A stretch of 64,000 nt of DNA from NCBI GenBank assembly GCA_003550305.1, contig QKYT01000197.1, positions 14,621 through 78,620 on the forward strand, read 5' to 3'. Below the pieces are notes generated by a model. It was not told where the DNA came from, did not search any database, and saw nothing but the letters and a program-made list of their open reading frames with translations. A program made the translations under genes and the position numbers. The stretch is from Glomus cerebriforme (taxonomy: Eukaryota; Glomeromycota; Glomeromycetes; Glomerales; Glomeraceae). Positions 33,918-45,802 of the stretch are shown piece after piece (position 1 is the first letter of the stretch; each line of letters opens with the position of its first letter).

Positions 33918-36900
33918 CATATACATTAAGGTTCACTTGTTTGATAAAAGAAGAATCATTAAATTTTATCTTGTAAAATTAAGGAAAATCATAGCTTTAT
34001 ATTAAATAAGTTATCTTCCAAATTTATTATAGTATATTCAAAAAATATCTTTATTAGTATTATATAATTGATTATATTAGATAATGTATAGCAATGTACT
34101 ATAATGAAACTATAATATGTAATTAACTCAATAAATCCCATGATTTCGCGTAATAAATTATACTTAAAAATAAATAACTTCTTTAAGATATGACGGAAGA
34201 AAATTAAGTTAATTCCCATAATAATATTTCTTATTTATGGAAAAAATATGAAATTCAAAACACGGATCAATTTTTTTATTGATATTGATATTTTATTTCT
34301 AAATGCATCCTACAGATTGATTATCCAATTTCACCACAATAGTAAATAATTATTATCTATTTTAATTATGATAAATTCCTTTTCTATTTATCTTAGGGAA
34401 TTTTACTTTAACATAATATTTAATCTTTTTTCAGAAGAATAATAATTTCTTTTCTATAAATGAACATTTAAATGTTACCACAACATTGAACAAGGTCGAA
34501 TTTTGGAATCCTCAAGAATTATTTTTTAAAATACAGGGCATTTATTTATATTTGTAATAGATTAATAATGTTTCCGTAGATATTCAGAACGCTGATTCTA
34601 CGAGCAATATATATTAATAGGTAATTAATAGGTAACAAGAGATTTACCATTAGCCGCACCTGTTCGTCAGTATTATGTAATTCTGGACCAGTCTAGTATC
34701 GCCCAGTCGCGATTGCGCGCACAAAAACACAAAATTGGATGCGTTACTTTGTTATAATTTGACCAATAATATTTTTATGAGAATTAACTACTATGAATAT
34801 GTTTAAAAGCATAAAGCCAATCTCGAATTTTAATTTTACCTTTATATTAAATAAAGTCAAAAAATTTTATTTAATTTTGTTAGTTATATTTAAGATTCTA
34901 ATGCGATACTAAATAAGGATAACGTTGCATAAATTATAAAGCTAATTGTGGTAGCAAATAATCCACATGCAATATTGCAATTGAGATTTTGAGTTTGTAA
35001 ATACTATATTAATGATGCAGGAGTCTCGGAGTTATAAATTATTAAAGTAATTCCATATGGAAAACAAGATGTTATATGAGTAACAGGATTAATAATTCAT
35101 AAAATATAACTAAAAATAAAAAATCATTAAAAATCATTGCATAAATATTTGTTTTATATTGTTTGAAAAAAGAAAGTGTTCTTTTTAAATAAACTTAAAT
35201 GTATAATATTGTCATATTAAGGTTATTAAATAAAATCAAAAAGAAAATTTACCGTCAAATATTTGTTCTAAAACATTTCACACAGTCATTATTCAATGAT
35301 ATAGTTCTATTTTTGAATCTTGGCGTTCGCTAACACGGAGTTTTTCGCACCTTTTTTGATTTATACAACATTAAATATTCAATTATAAAATTATATATTG
35401 TTACGTCATTTTCCATTATGCGTAAAAATTTTGAATGAGGTTCTGACTTCTTTTGTTATACGTACTATTATAATTAAAGGAGATTGTGGGAACTAGATTT
35501 GTTTAGTCCTCGTATCAGATTAAAATACAATTATGATATTGATTGACCAAATCTAACCATATAAATTATTAAGCCTCATTTTTTTTATTGGACGGGATTT
35601 TCCTTTATTATTATTGATTTACTTTTGAAGTAATTATTGAATCATGAATTATGAATGAAATTTTTAGATTTTAACCAATAAAATTTTATGACCGAGCAAA
35701 AACCCTCAGATTTAATTGTTTTGTTTAACAAAAAAGAAAGACAATCTTTGTCATTTATACAGAAAAGACAACTCTATTTTACCTCTGAACGATCATTGGC
35801 ATAAATTTTGAATGATAAAAATTACAACGTGTTCACAACAGATATATTTCTTGGCTGATTTATTATGTTTGAATGAAACACGTTTTTAATTTGATCGGTT
35901 CCTTTGAATTATATATTAACCAAATAAAATATTTTACAATAATGAATTTACGTGGAGTAAAAGCCTGTTATTGTTCTCATGATCAATAACTATATATATA
36001 TATATATATATATTTTTAACTAAGATTGTATATCAATTTTATTTAAAAAGATGATCAATAACTATATTAAAATCTCAGCCGAACGTCAACGCCATAATTT
36101 TACTAATGAAGATTTTTATGACGATCATTATTAATAATTATTAGTGGTCAAATATCGGTTCTTAACCTTTATCTGGAACCGGGTTTATTTCCGAAAGCTG
36201 GTTTTATTTAATAAATATTTCTAATGATCAATTTTTATTATTATATGAAATTATCAGCAAATTATTTTTCGAAAAGCTTTATAATATCAGATCCAGATAA
36301 AGTGGGAGAAATTCTAAAAAATGGGTTGATTTTGATATAATGATCGTCAAAAAAGTTGACTGATATAGTTGTGACTGATCACCCCACATGGGCTGGGAAA
36401 ATTTTTTATGGGGATACAAACTTATTATATTTGAACATATGCTTAAAATACATATTAATCTTTTAAAAAAATCTTCTAATTGTTGAAAAATCGAACGTAA
36501 AAAGTTAATACCGAAGAAAAATAATAATAGAAAATCATTATTTTGAAATTCCGATCGTAATTGGTAGACCGATGTCAATTCTTCAAATGGTAATGACGAA
36601 CACATTTGTTGGGGTATTGATCTCAAATTATTTATTTGTCATACGGAGCATTAAGTCCTTACAGCCCCTGTAGTATTATTGGTTGTACCATAAATTAAAC
36701 TTATTGTGGCGCAAAAATAACCTTTAAGATCGGATGAAACCGACAACAATATGAATGGGTAAAATGAATATAATTATTTTGTAACAATATAAATTTTAAT
36801 ATTCTTTTATTTTAACTTTTTATATGTATAACCGACCGAATATTTTAAATGTCCGAAATTTCATGTGAATATTAGTAATTTTTAACTTTTTTACATTAAT

Positions 36901-37608
36901 AATATTACAATTAAAATATTCTTTATATACAGTATATATATTATATACATTATATCAGATATATATGCCATCCAAATGGAATTCTAATACTCTGTTTATA
37001 AGGGCATCTGTTATTTAGAATGCAATATTATAAATAAAAACAAAAATTATTCAATAACTATATTTTCATTTATTGAAATGATGAAAGATAAATAGAAATG
37101 TTTGAATGAAACGCGACTTTAAATCGGGATAAGACTCACCATAAATGATATCTGATATGGCAACTTCATTTCATTATTTTCATATCTTATGTGAATAAAG
37201 TTATCATCAGATCCTTTCCTACTTTCCTAATCAGCAATCAAGAGCCTAAAATTCTCTAAAATCTTTAAATCATAGTAATTAATAAAAATCACGAAATAAA
37301 GATATACAATATCGTACAGATAAAGAGATACCAGATTATCGTGATTTCATTTAAATTCACTCAAATGGGTCAAAATCATTTCAAAGATAAATTTTACTTT
37401 TCTTTATCGCAAAATCGTATACTTTTTTCTTGCGCAAATAAAAATTTTAATTTAATTATAAAAATCCCTAAAGACCAATGTTTGTATCTTTTTTTTTTAA
37501 AAAAAAAAATCAACAAAATTGAGTCTTTATATATACAATATATTATAAAATAAATTTAAATTTAAATTTAATAAATTATCGTTATTTTATTCAAGGAAAT
37601 ATCTAAAT
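33918..37608. other. Non-coding body of the duplicated segment
   Basis: The short open frames here (around 33989-34219, 36279-36626 and 37341-37553) are not preserved as frames in the duplicate at 40.1-43.3 kb, which argues against coding. There is a (TA)n run near 35993-36013. A PYRIMIDINE/A-rich stretch precedes the family A gene. Confidence 0.6.
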
Positions 37609-38133
37609 ATGAACCCAACTCATAATCAACTATATAATACTCCCATCGATAACAATCTTGCTGCTTCGTATTCTGGAGAGAATTCCAGCGAAGGTTCATA
37701 TCAAACGACTTCTGCGCTCCAGACGCCTGTTCCGTACCCGCTTACACCTAATTTCCAAAATCAAAGCAACCAACTCCATCCTATTAAATTTTACTATCTT
37801 CCGCCAGATGATTCTTATTATTATTTTATTTCTTGCAAAAATATCTCTTACGCCGTTACATATTTATTAAATAATGGAGGATCTAATATTCAATTTAGCG
37901 AATATGAACATACTTTCTATTTCCAACAGCAATATAATAATCAAATTTATCAGATTTCATGCGAAATAGTTCCTCCTTATTCGATTACGTATTACCTAAA
38001 TAAAAGTATTTATGGTAATGAAATTGTTCAAAATAATATAGTACAAGAAAAGTTAGAATTTACTTTTCAACAAAAAAAAAATATTGAATTTCATTTAACA
38101 CAATATCTAAACCAATATATAATTTTAAACTAA
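37609..38133 (+). CDS. Family A protein, Tyr/Asn/Gln-rich, best intact copy
   Basis: A 174-residue frame from ATG at 37609 to TAA ending at 38133, with no undetermined bases. Residues 1-60 are low complexity with YSGENSSEGSYQ. Residues 65-174 form the conserved part: FYYLPPDDSYYYFISC, AVTYLLNN, YEHTFYFQQQYNNQIYQISC, SITYYLNKSIYGNEI and IEFHLTQYLNQY. Two Cys follow aromatic-rich strands in all readable copies. There is no signal peptide or membrane span, so a cytosolic or nuclear protein is likely. The Gln/Asn/Tyr bias resembles prion-like regions, but the spacing of aromatic residues suggests a folded beta domain. The function is unknown. Conserved C-terminal residues across copies against a variable N-terminus argue that it was under selection. 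Confidence 0.8.
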   Translation: MNPTHNQLYNTPIDNNLAASYSGENSSEGSYQTTSALQTPVPYPLTPNFQNQSNQLHPIKFYYLPPDDSYYYFISCKNISYAVTYLLNNGGSNIQFSEYEHTFYFQQQYNNQIYQISCEIVPPYSITYYLNKSIYGNEIVQNNIVQEKLEFTFQQKKNIEFHLTQYLNQYIILN

Positions 38134-39739
38134 ATAAATTTCTATGTAAAGATCTCATCTTTCTTTTTTGATTTTTTTTTTGAAAAATTACATTAATTAA
38201 CAATTATTTTTAAATAAAAGTTTTATTTAAAGAAAATTGATAATTTTGTCAGAATTATATATTTTGATCGAGTTACACTAAAATTATGGCCAATAAATTT
38301 TGAACAAAAATAATATTTGATTGGTTGGCCAAACCTTTCATCGCGTTTTTGTGATCAAATCGCCGATCGACAATTCTGAAGCAGGCTGATATTTAACCCA
38401 TTAGGCCATTAAATGATGATCCTCCGACAGTCCGTTATAATGAGTCGTGATTATTATCATTTATTTTATGTAAAATATATATACTTTATATAAGCCGGCC
38501 GGCCGAGTCATTCTCAATTTTATGTCACTAGAACCTAAAAATTTTTTGCCTGGCCTAAATATTGACTCACGAATAATAAATCATAATTGGTTATATTGCT
38601 GATAAGCGGGAATATTTTTATTTATAAATATCCTGTTTGTTAAAAAAAACAATGAAACTCTCTAAATGACATTTATTGAATGTAACTTCAGGTATATATA
38701 CTTATTTTTTCTGTTTTAACTGTTAAGGTTATTAATCATGATACGCGATCAAATGAGTCTTTCCATATCTGTAAAGGAATAATTAGAAATATAAGAAGGA
38801 AATTAAATGATACTTATAAGCACTTCAAAGTACATGCAAATTCTGACAGGTGCAATACAAATCAGTAAGTGATTTCAACGGACTGACACATTATGATGAA
38901 GTCACGAATAATGAGGACATTACATCGCATGTATATGTTGTACAATCGGTTTGAATCAAATTATGCATGATAAAGTATCGTCAATCAATAATCATTACTC
39001 CCCCCTTGTTTTTTTTCAGTATGATACTTGAATTTGTGAGTGTTTTACCGAACTTAAACTATTTCTCGGCGCATTAAATCATATAATTTCATAATTTAAT
39101 AATTTAATAATCATCATGTGTACTGTAGATAGATTACTTCTGATTTGATATCGATCAATATCATAATTGAATTTTAATCATGAAAAATATAGCAAAGTCG
39201 ATACGAAGCCCGCAATTTCTTTTAATTATAGTACTAAACTGGACATAATGGAGATATTCGAACTTTTTTTTTACCTTTTTAATAAATTTCTATAACCATT
39301 TTGATAAATAATTATTATATAACTGAATATTTAGTGTTGCATAAATCAAAAAAAAACTCCATGTTGGGGAAATGCCAAAGTCGTAATTCTCAAAATTGAT
39401 AAGTTATTCAGTTATTATTCTTTTCAATTATGTATGATTTTCAGCGATTTAATTTTCAATGAAACAATTATTTATTATTTTTGAATAAATGTTGTATGAG
39501 TGAGTAGAAATTTTTTAATTCTAAGAACTATGTTTAACTCGTATAATAATATTAAAGCTTAAATTTCTTGTAAATATCAAAATAATCAAATACTTTCAAT
39601 AGAGTAATTATTGTCCGATATTAATGTGATGAGTTCTTTTGGTTCATATATTTGTAACGTTTATCCCGCGTATCAGTGAGTCGGACGTGGAATAATTAAT
39701 GATCGTTATTTGACATAAAATTTAAAAAGGGTTAAAAAA
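38134..39739. other. No gene seen
   Basis: AT-rich DNA between the two halves of the segmental duplication. It includes the self-complementary GCCGGCCGGCC near 38495-38506 and a GGCCTAAATATTGACTCACGAATAATAA block related to 11.95 and 21.89 kb. No coding sequence. Confidence 0.5.
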
Positions 39740-40250
39740 ATATTTTCACGTTTTCGAAACTTAACTAAATCGATCAAAGCGAATAATAAATAATAGAAGA
39801 AAATGATTTTAATCGAAAGTGCATTTAACGAGAAGGAAAATTAGGGTTCATTCATATTTGCCATAATTAATGACTTGAGTTATCTGAAAATCTACGTTCG
39901 TTTTTTTGTTATGTATGAAATAATGACAAATTTTTTTATAAATCGGAAATTTACGGAACTTTACTGGGCACAAATTAAAAATCTCGTCGATCAACCAATA
40001 AGCAGTAAAACAAAATTAGTTTTCATGTGCTTTATAGTATATACAATGAAAACTCTATTTCAACTTACAAAATAAAGGTTTTGAAGTACTCACTTGTTTG
40101 ATAAAAAAAGAATCATTAAATTTTATCTTGCAAAATTAAGGAAAATCATAGCTTTATATTAACTTTATACTTAATAAGTTATCTTTGTTCTTTATTTACT
40201 TTCCAAATTTATTATAGTATATTCAAAAATTATCTTTATTGTACAAGTAA

Positions 40251-40302
40251 TAGTTATTTACCGCTCAATCGCCGATGTCGGCGATTGAGCGGTAAATAAC
40301 TA
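40251..40302. repeat. Perfect 52-bp palindrome
   Basis: TAGTTATTTACCGCTCAATCGCCGA is followed, after a 2-base centre (TG at 40276-40277), by its exact complement. Stems are 25 bp with no mismatch, and the GC-rich core CGCTCAATCGCCGA stands out from the AT-rich surroundings. It lies at the left edge of sequence that is absent from the matching place in the left-hand duplicate (near 34050). Confidence 0.95.
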
Positions 40303-43300
40303 ATATATTTCATGGCTTACTAATGCCCGTGATTATGATACACAAATTAAGCCTTTTAACCTTTTTAAACTTTCATTATATAGTATTATATTCAACCTTC
40401 AAAATTGTTTTCTCTTATTAATGGATAATTTTTATTTCAATTAGGTTCTAGTTTTAGCTACAAATACTTATAAATAATTAATTTTTATATGTAAAACAAT
40501 GTAATATCAATAGAAGTACGATTTTCAAGTGATACATCCCGGTGTAGATATTTTCCCGGGAAATTCAACTCTAGTAAAATATTGATATGTAGTATCACGA
40601 GCGACCAATTGGGAAATATTGAAAATGTATAGCAATACACATAATGAAACTATAATGAAACTATAATATGTAATTAACTCAATAAATCCCATAATTTCGC
40701 GTAATAAATTATATTTAATTTTCTTCCGTCGTACCTTAAAGAAGTTATTTATTTTAAAGTTAATTCCCATAATGAAATTCAAAACACAAATCAATTTTTT
40801 TTATTAAGGATATAATGATATTTTCTCTACATGCATGCTACGATTGATTACCATAATAGTAAATGATTATCGTCTATTTTAATTATGATAAATTCTTTTT
40901 CGATTTATCTTAAAGAATTTTACTTTAATAACTATTAATGTTGTCATTATTTAACTTTTTTTCGGAAGAATAATAATAATTTCTTTTCTACAAATGAAAT
41001 TTAAATGTTACCACAACATTGGACAAGGTCGAATTTTGGAATCCTTGAGAATTACTTTTAAAATGCAGTGCATTTATTTATACTTGTAATAGGTTAATAA
41101 TGTTTCCGTAGATATTCAGAACGCTGATCCTGTAATATATATTAGTAACAAGAGATTTACTATTTGCCGCATCTCTTCGCCAGTATTAAGGATTGCGCGC
41201 ACAAAAACACAAAATTGAGCGCGTTCATTCTCATTATAGATATAAATACTTTGTTATAATTTGATCCATAATATTTTTATGAGAATTAACTACTATGAAT
41301 ATGTTCAAAAGCATAAAGCTAATTTCGAATTTTAATTTTACCTTCAGTCTAAATTTTAATACAATACTAAATAAGGATAACCTGTAACTATAACTGTCAT
41401 AAATTATAAAGCTAATTGTTATAACAATAAATCACATGCAATATCACAATTGAGATTTTAAGTTCGGAGTTATAAATCATCGCATATTATAAAGTAATTA
41501 ATTCTATATGGAAAACAAGATGTTATCATATGTGTCACAGGAATAACAATTCATAAAATAAAAAATCATTAAAATATTGCATAAATATTGTATTATATAT
41601 TGTTTGAAAATAGAAAATGGTTTCCTTTTAAAATAAACTTAAATGTATAATATTGTCATATTAAGGTTATTAATTTCACAAAGTCATTATTAAATGATAT
41701 AGTTCTATTTTTGAACATTGGTGTTCACACGGAGTTTTTTGCACTTTTTTATCATTTATGCAGAAAATATAACTCATCATACTATTCTTTATTAACGATC
41801 ATCGGCATAATTTATATTTCTTGGCTGTTTGTGTTTATTTAAATTTATAAATATGCTTGAATGAAACACGTTTTGATCGGTTTTTTTGAATTATATTTTA
41901 ATTAAATAAATATTTAACAATAATGAATTTACGTGGAGTAAAAAGCTTGTTATTGGTCTCATGATCAATTAACTATATTAAAATCTCAGCCGAATATTTA
42001 AAACGCCAATGAAGATTTTTATGACGATCATTATAATAATTATTTCTAGAACTTAATGGTTGGAACCGGATTTAAAAAATAAAATCCGGATTTATTTTAA
42101 TATACGGTAATAATATAATGATCGTCAAAAAAGTTGTCTTGATATAGTTTTGTTACAGATCATCCCACCTGGGCACAATGTTATACAAACTTTATTATAT
42201 GTCTTACAAAATTCTTCTAATTATCGAAAATCGAACATAAAATGTTGAAAATAATAAATTAAAAAAAAAATATATATTTTTTAGTGATCGGTAAATCAAC
42301 AATATTATAATTATAGCCTTGAAATAATATAGTTCCGAAGCGTTAAATAAGTATAATTATTAAAAAAAAACTTTATATATAATTTAACTTTTATTTACAT
42401 ACGAAAATCATTATTTTAAAATTCCGATCAAAATCCATTTTCTTCTGACGGACACATTATTTGTTGGGGGTATTGATCTCAACCTGTTTATTTGTCATAC
42501 GGAGAATTAAATCCTGTAGTCGTGAGTCGTAACATTCACTGTGACACAAAAGTTTATCTTATTCTGGAATAGAGTATTTGCAGATAAGTGGAGAAGTGTG
42601 ATTACCACTGAGATCGGATGAAACCGATAACAATATGGGTAAAATGAACGATTATTTTGTAACAATACAAGTTTTATATTAAACTTTTTATATAACCGAC
42701 CGAATATTTAATGTTGCATAAAGTGTAAAATAAAATCCGAAATTTCATGTGAATATTAGTAATTTTTAACTTTTTACATTAATAATATTATATCTGTCAG
42801 GCAAGCAATTAAAACAATCTTTACGGATTTAATACTCCATTTAGAAGGGCATCTGTTATTTAGAATGCAATATTAGTAATATAACTTAAACTTTAATAAC
42901 TATATTTTCATTTATCGAAATGATGAAAGATAAAATAGAAATGTTTGAATGAAACGCGACTTTAAATCGGGATAAGACGCACCATAAAATGATATCTGAT
43001 ATGTAAACTTTATTACATTATTGTCATATCTACGTAATTAAAGTTATCGTAAGATCCCTAAAATCTTTAATCATCGTGATCAACAAAAATCACGAAATAA
43101 AGATATTCAATGAAATTTTTAAACTAGACTAACAATATCGTACAGATAAAGAGGTACCAGATTATCATAATTTCATTTAAATTCATTCAAATTCAAAGAT
43201 AGATTTTACTTTTCTTTATTGCAAAATCGTATACTTTTTTTCTCGTGCAAGCATACTCAGATTTAATAGGTTATGTAACAAACAAAAATTTTAATTTAAT

Positions 43301-43382
43301 TATAAAAGACCAATGTTTTATATTTTTTTTTAAAAAAAAATACAAAATATTATAAAATAAAATTTAAATTTAAAATATCAAT

Positions 43383-43861
43383 ATGAACCTAACTCATAAT
43401 CAGCTATATCATACTCACATCTTGTTGCCTCGTATTCTGGAGAGAATTCTAGCGAAAGTTCATGTCGAAATGACTCCTACTGTTACGTACCGGTTACATC
43501 TAATTCTTTATATAACGTGCAATTAATAAAATAATAATAAGGATCATGCATGATAGTAAAAAAAGAGTAGGATGGAATTGTTTGCTTTAATTTTGAAAAT
43601 ATATATTTATTAAATAATAAAGAATCTAATATTCATTTTAATGAATTCTATTTCCAACAGCAATATAATAATCGATTTTATCAGATTTCATGCGGAATAG
43701 TTTCTCCTTATTCGATTACGTATCGCCCAAATAAAAGTATTTATGGTAATGAAATTGCTCAGAATAATATGGTACAGGAAAAGTTAGAATTTATTTTCCA
43801 ACAAAAAAGAAATATTGAATTTATTTAACACAATATCTAAGCCAATATATAATATTAAACA
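43383..43861 (+). pseudogene. Family A pseudogene, copy 5, with internal inversion
   Basis: Starts MNLTHNQLYHT and keeps a recognisable YSGENSSE-equivalent in a shifted frame. A segment at about 43511-43600 is inverted: its reverse complement reads TTTTCAAAATTAAAGCAAAC and continues through CCATCCTACT, TACTATC and CTTATTATTATTTTATTAATTGC, which is the QNQSNQLHPIKFYY..SYYYFISC coding region. Direct-strand homology resumes at TATTTATTAAATAATAAAGA and continues to KNIEF. One stop and a frameshift occur (AACATT at the end where the intact gene has AACTAA). It cannot make the protein. Confidence 0.85.
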
Positions 43862-43930
43862 TTTTCATGTAAAGATCTCATCTTTCTATTTTTATAAAAA
43901 AAATTACATTATAGAATATGGATCATTCTT

Positions 43931-44167
43931 AGAGGACCCGAAATATATATAAAAAGATATGGTGCAGAGTTTGCGTATAATGAACCAAAAAAATCATGTA
44001 AATCTTTCCTTTTTTGGATACTTTCTGATAATGTCAGCCAGAAATTTATTGTTTATTTTAGTAACTGACTGATATTACCGTAATTCCGTCCCTGAAAAAA
44101 TGCGTACAGCTAATAGTAAAATTTTTTTGGCTGGACCTGACCTCTGTATTTCGGAGTCCTATTCTTA
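43931..44167. mobile_element. Probable MITE with GAGGACCCGAAATA / TATTTCGGAGTCCT ends
   Basis: The left end AGAGGACCCGAAATATA opposes ATTTCGGAGTCCTATTCT. Next to the left end lies CAGAGTTTGCGTATAATGAACC, which is present in reverse complement at 3780-3805 beside another ATTTCGG.GTCCT end. Two partial copies thus support a small element. Confidence 0.55.
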
Positions 44168-45229
44168 GCAATTCGAAAATTAATTAATAATTAAAAAGAA
44201 AATAATTTTTTTTTGTGACAATGGGGTAACGTATGCTGATCGAGTTACACAAATTATGGCCACGTGTGGGAACGATAAATAAAATTTTAAGCCGGTTTGA
44301 TCTTATAAACAACATCGTTTCTTTTCTTGTGATCAAATTGACTGGAATTATACTAATTGTTAATATGTTACAAATTACTGAAATATCCGTCTACTATTAG
44401 TTTAATTACAAAAATATGAGCTTTATAATAGAAATAATTAGTGAATAATTTTTATAAATAAACTACTTTAATAAACATATTCGAATATATTTATCTTAAT
44501 TTCGTATTCGAAAATTTTGAATTTAAATGAAATATCAAAGCATTATTCAAATTTCAATAACAAAGAAGTACAATTTATTTCTTTACCGAATATACGCGTA
44601 AAGATCTGTCTCTTTAATAAAACAAGAATACGAGATATTAGTTTTTAATGTTAAATATCACAACTCTTACCAATTGTATTTTTATTATAATCGCATATAA
44701 TAATGTAAATCACGTATATAAAAAAAAATGTAAAATATTAATGTAAAATACGAAATAGGAATAAGACCTTGCAGATATAATAATTTATTTAAAAATTTAT
44801 TTAGCAAACTTTCCGATTCGTTCCCATTGAAAAACTTTTAAACATTTTAAGGTTGCGATTTTAATTTATTTATTTTTTACACTGACGTTTTGTTTAGGAT
44901 TCACAATTCTAAAAATATCAAATGAATATGTTGTGTACGGGAAAAATTACATCTATCTCAACTTTTTTTCAGTTATTAAATCGGGAAACTTTATTACGCG
45001 TTCCATGACATAAAGAATTCTAATTTTAGATATTAAGATATCCTGTGCATAATCTATTGATCTGGAAAATATTTAAGAAAAAATCTTTTTATTCGTTATG
45101 TTCATCTATAAAATATGATTGTACAGTGCATTTTATCAGAAGCATCTATTTAATTTTTGTATAAATACCATCTCAGTTCGAATAGTTCTCTTTATTTTGA
45201 CCCATAACCTCCAACCTCTTTATGTAAAA
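44168..45229. other. No gene seen
   Basis: AT-rich upstream of the small ORF at 45230. No frame or repeat that I can support. Confidence 0.5.
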
Positions 45230-45448
45230 ATGGCATTAAATAATCGTAGGAATATGTTTATTCCCTCTAATAAATTTAATAATGATATTCGTTGTAAACG
45301 TCATCAAAGAATCATTAAGAAACAAAGACGTAATAGAATACCGATTAATAATGCAAATATATTAAGTCAAATTGCACAACTACCATTACAGATAACAAAT
45401 GATCCATTTGCAAATCAAATTTTTAATGGATTTTCTTTCTATTATTAA
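45230..45448 (+). CDS. Small basic protein, hypothetical
   Basis: The start ATG at 45230 is preferred over the upstream one at 45119, because the intervening 37 codons are hydrophobic and unlike the rest. The result is a 72-residue protein, MALNNRRNMFIPSNKFNND, then a strongly basic block RCKRHQRIIKKQRRNRIP, then INNANILSQIAQLPLQ and an aromatic end FSFYY. The basic block could bind nucleic acid or act as a nuclear localisation signal. I do not recognise a domain. It lies about 355 bp upstream of the longest family C copy in the same direction, but no other C copy has this neighbour. It may equally be an exon of a gene I cannot delimit. Confidence 0.45.
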   Translation: MALNNRRNMFIPSNKFNNDIRCKRHQRIIKKQRRNRIPINNANILSQIAQLPLQITNDPFANQIFNGFSFYY

Positions 45449-45802
45449 GCTATTGTTAAAATTAAGTAAGTATTGTACTGTATGTATATTTTATTATTAT
45501 AATCAATATTAATTTTTTAACTATTCTTTTTATACATTTTAAAGGATTTTGACCGTACAAAACGGAACATTACGATTTGATTAATAATTTATTTACAATA
45601 ATAAATTTTTTCGTTAAAATTTTCATATTTGAAAATTCATTTGAAACGGTTGATTTTTTTTTATCGGATAAATTAAACATAGGATTGGTAGTAATATAAA
45701 TAACGGAATTAAAATTTGTTAATGTTAAGTTAAAGAGAAAAAAAAAAAAGAGAAAAAAATATTTTTGTAATAATAAGCTTTAAAATACAATAATCAATTT
45801 TT

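Larger units (their letters stand above)
32540..38160. repeat. Segmental duplication, left half
   Basis: Corresponds in the same orientation to about 39740-43900. Anchors in both, in order, are AACTAAATCGATCAAAGCGA, AATGATTTTA.TCGAAAGTGC, AACTCAATAAATCCCAT, ACATTG.ACAAGGTCGAATTTT, TTTCCGTAGATATTCAGAACG, AATTTACGTGGAGTAAAA, AATGATCGTCAAAAAAGTTG and TTTAAATCGGGATAAGAC, ending in a family A gene. The left half is longer because it contains two MITEs (32829-33221 and 33697-33917) and family C copy 5. Confidence 0.8.
39740..43900. repeat. Segmental duplication, right half
   Basis: Direct copy of about 32540-38160. It lacks the MITEs and family C copy of the left half. It has instead gained about 385 bp at 40240-40625, including a perfect palindrome, and its family A gene is broken. 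Confidence 0.8.

Noticed and set aside
36279..36626. 115-codon minus-strand frame
   Set aside because: The duplicate at about 42.1-42.5 kb does not keep this frame, which argues against selection for a protein.
37609..38133. Family A as a prion-like low-complexity protein only
   Set aside because: The C-terminal half is conserved at specific positions between copies, including Cys and aromatic residues, which fits a folded domain better.
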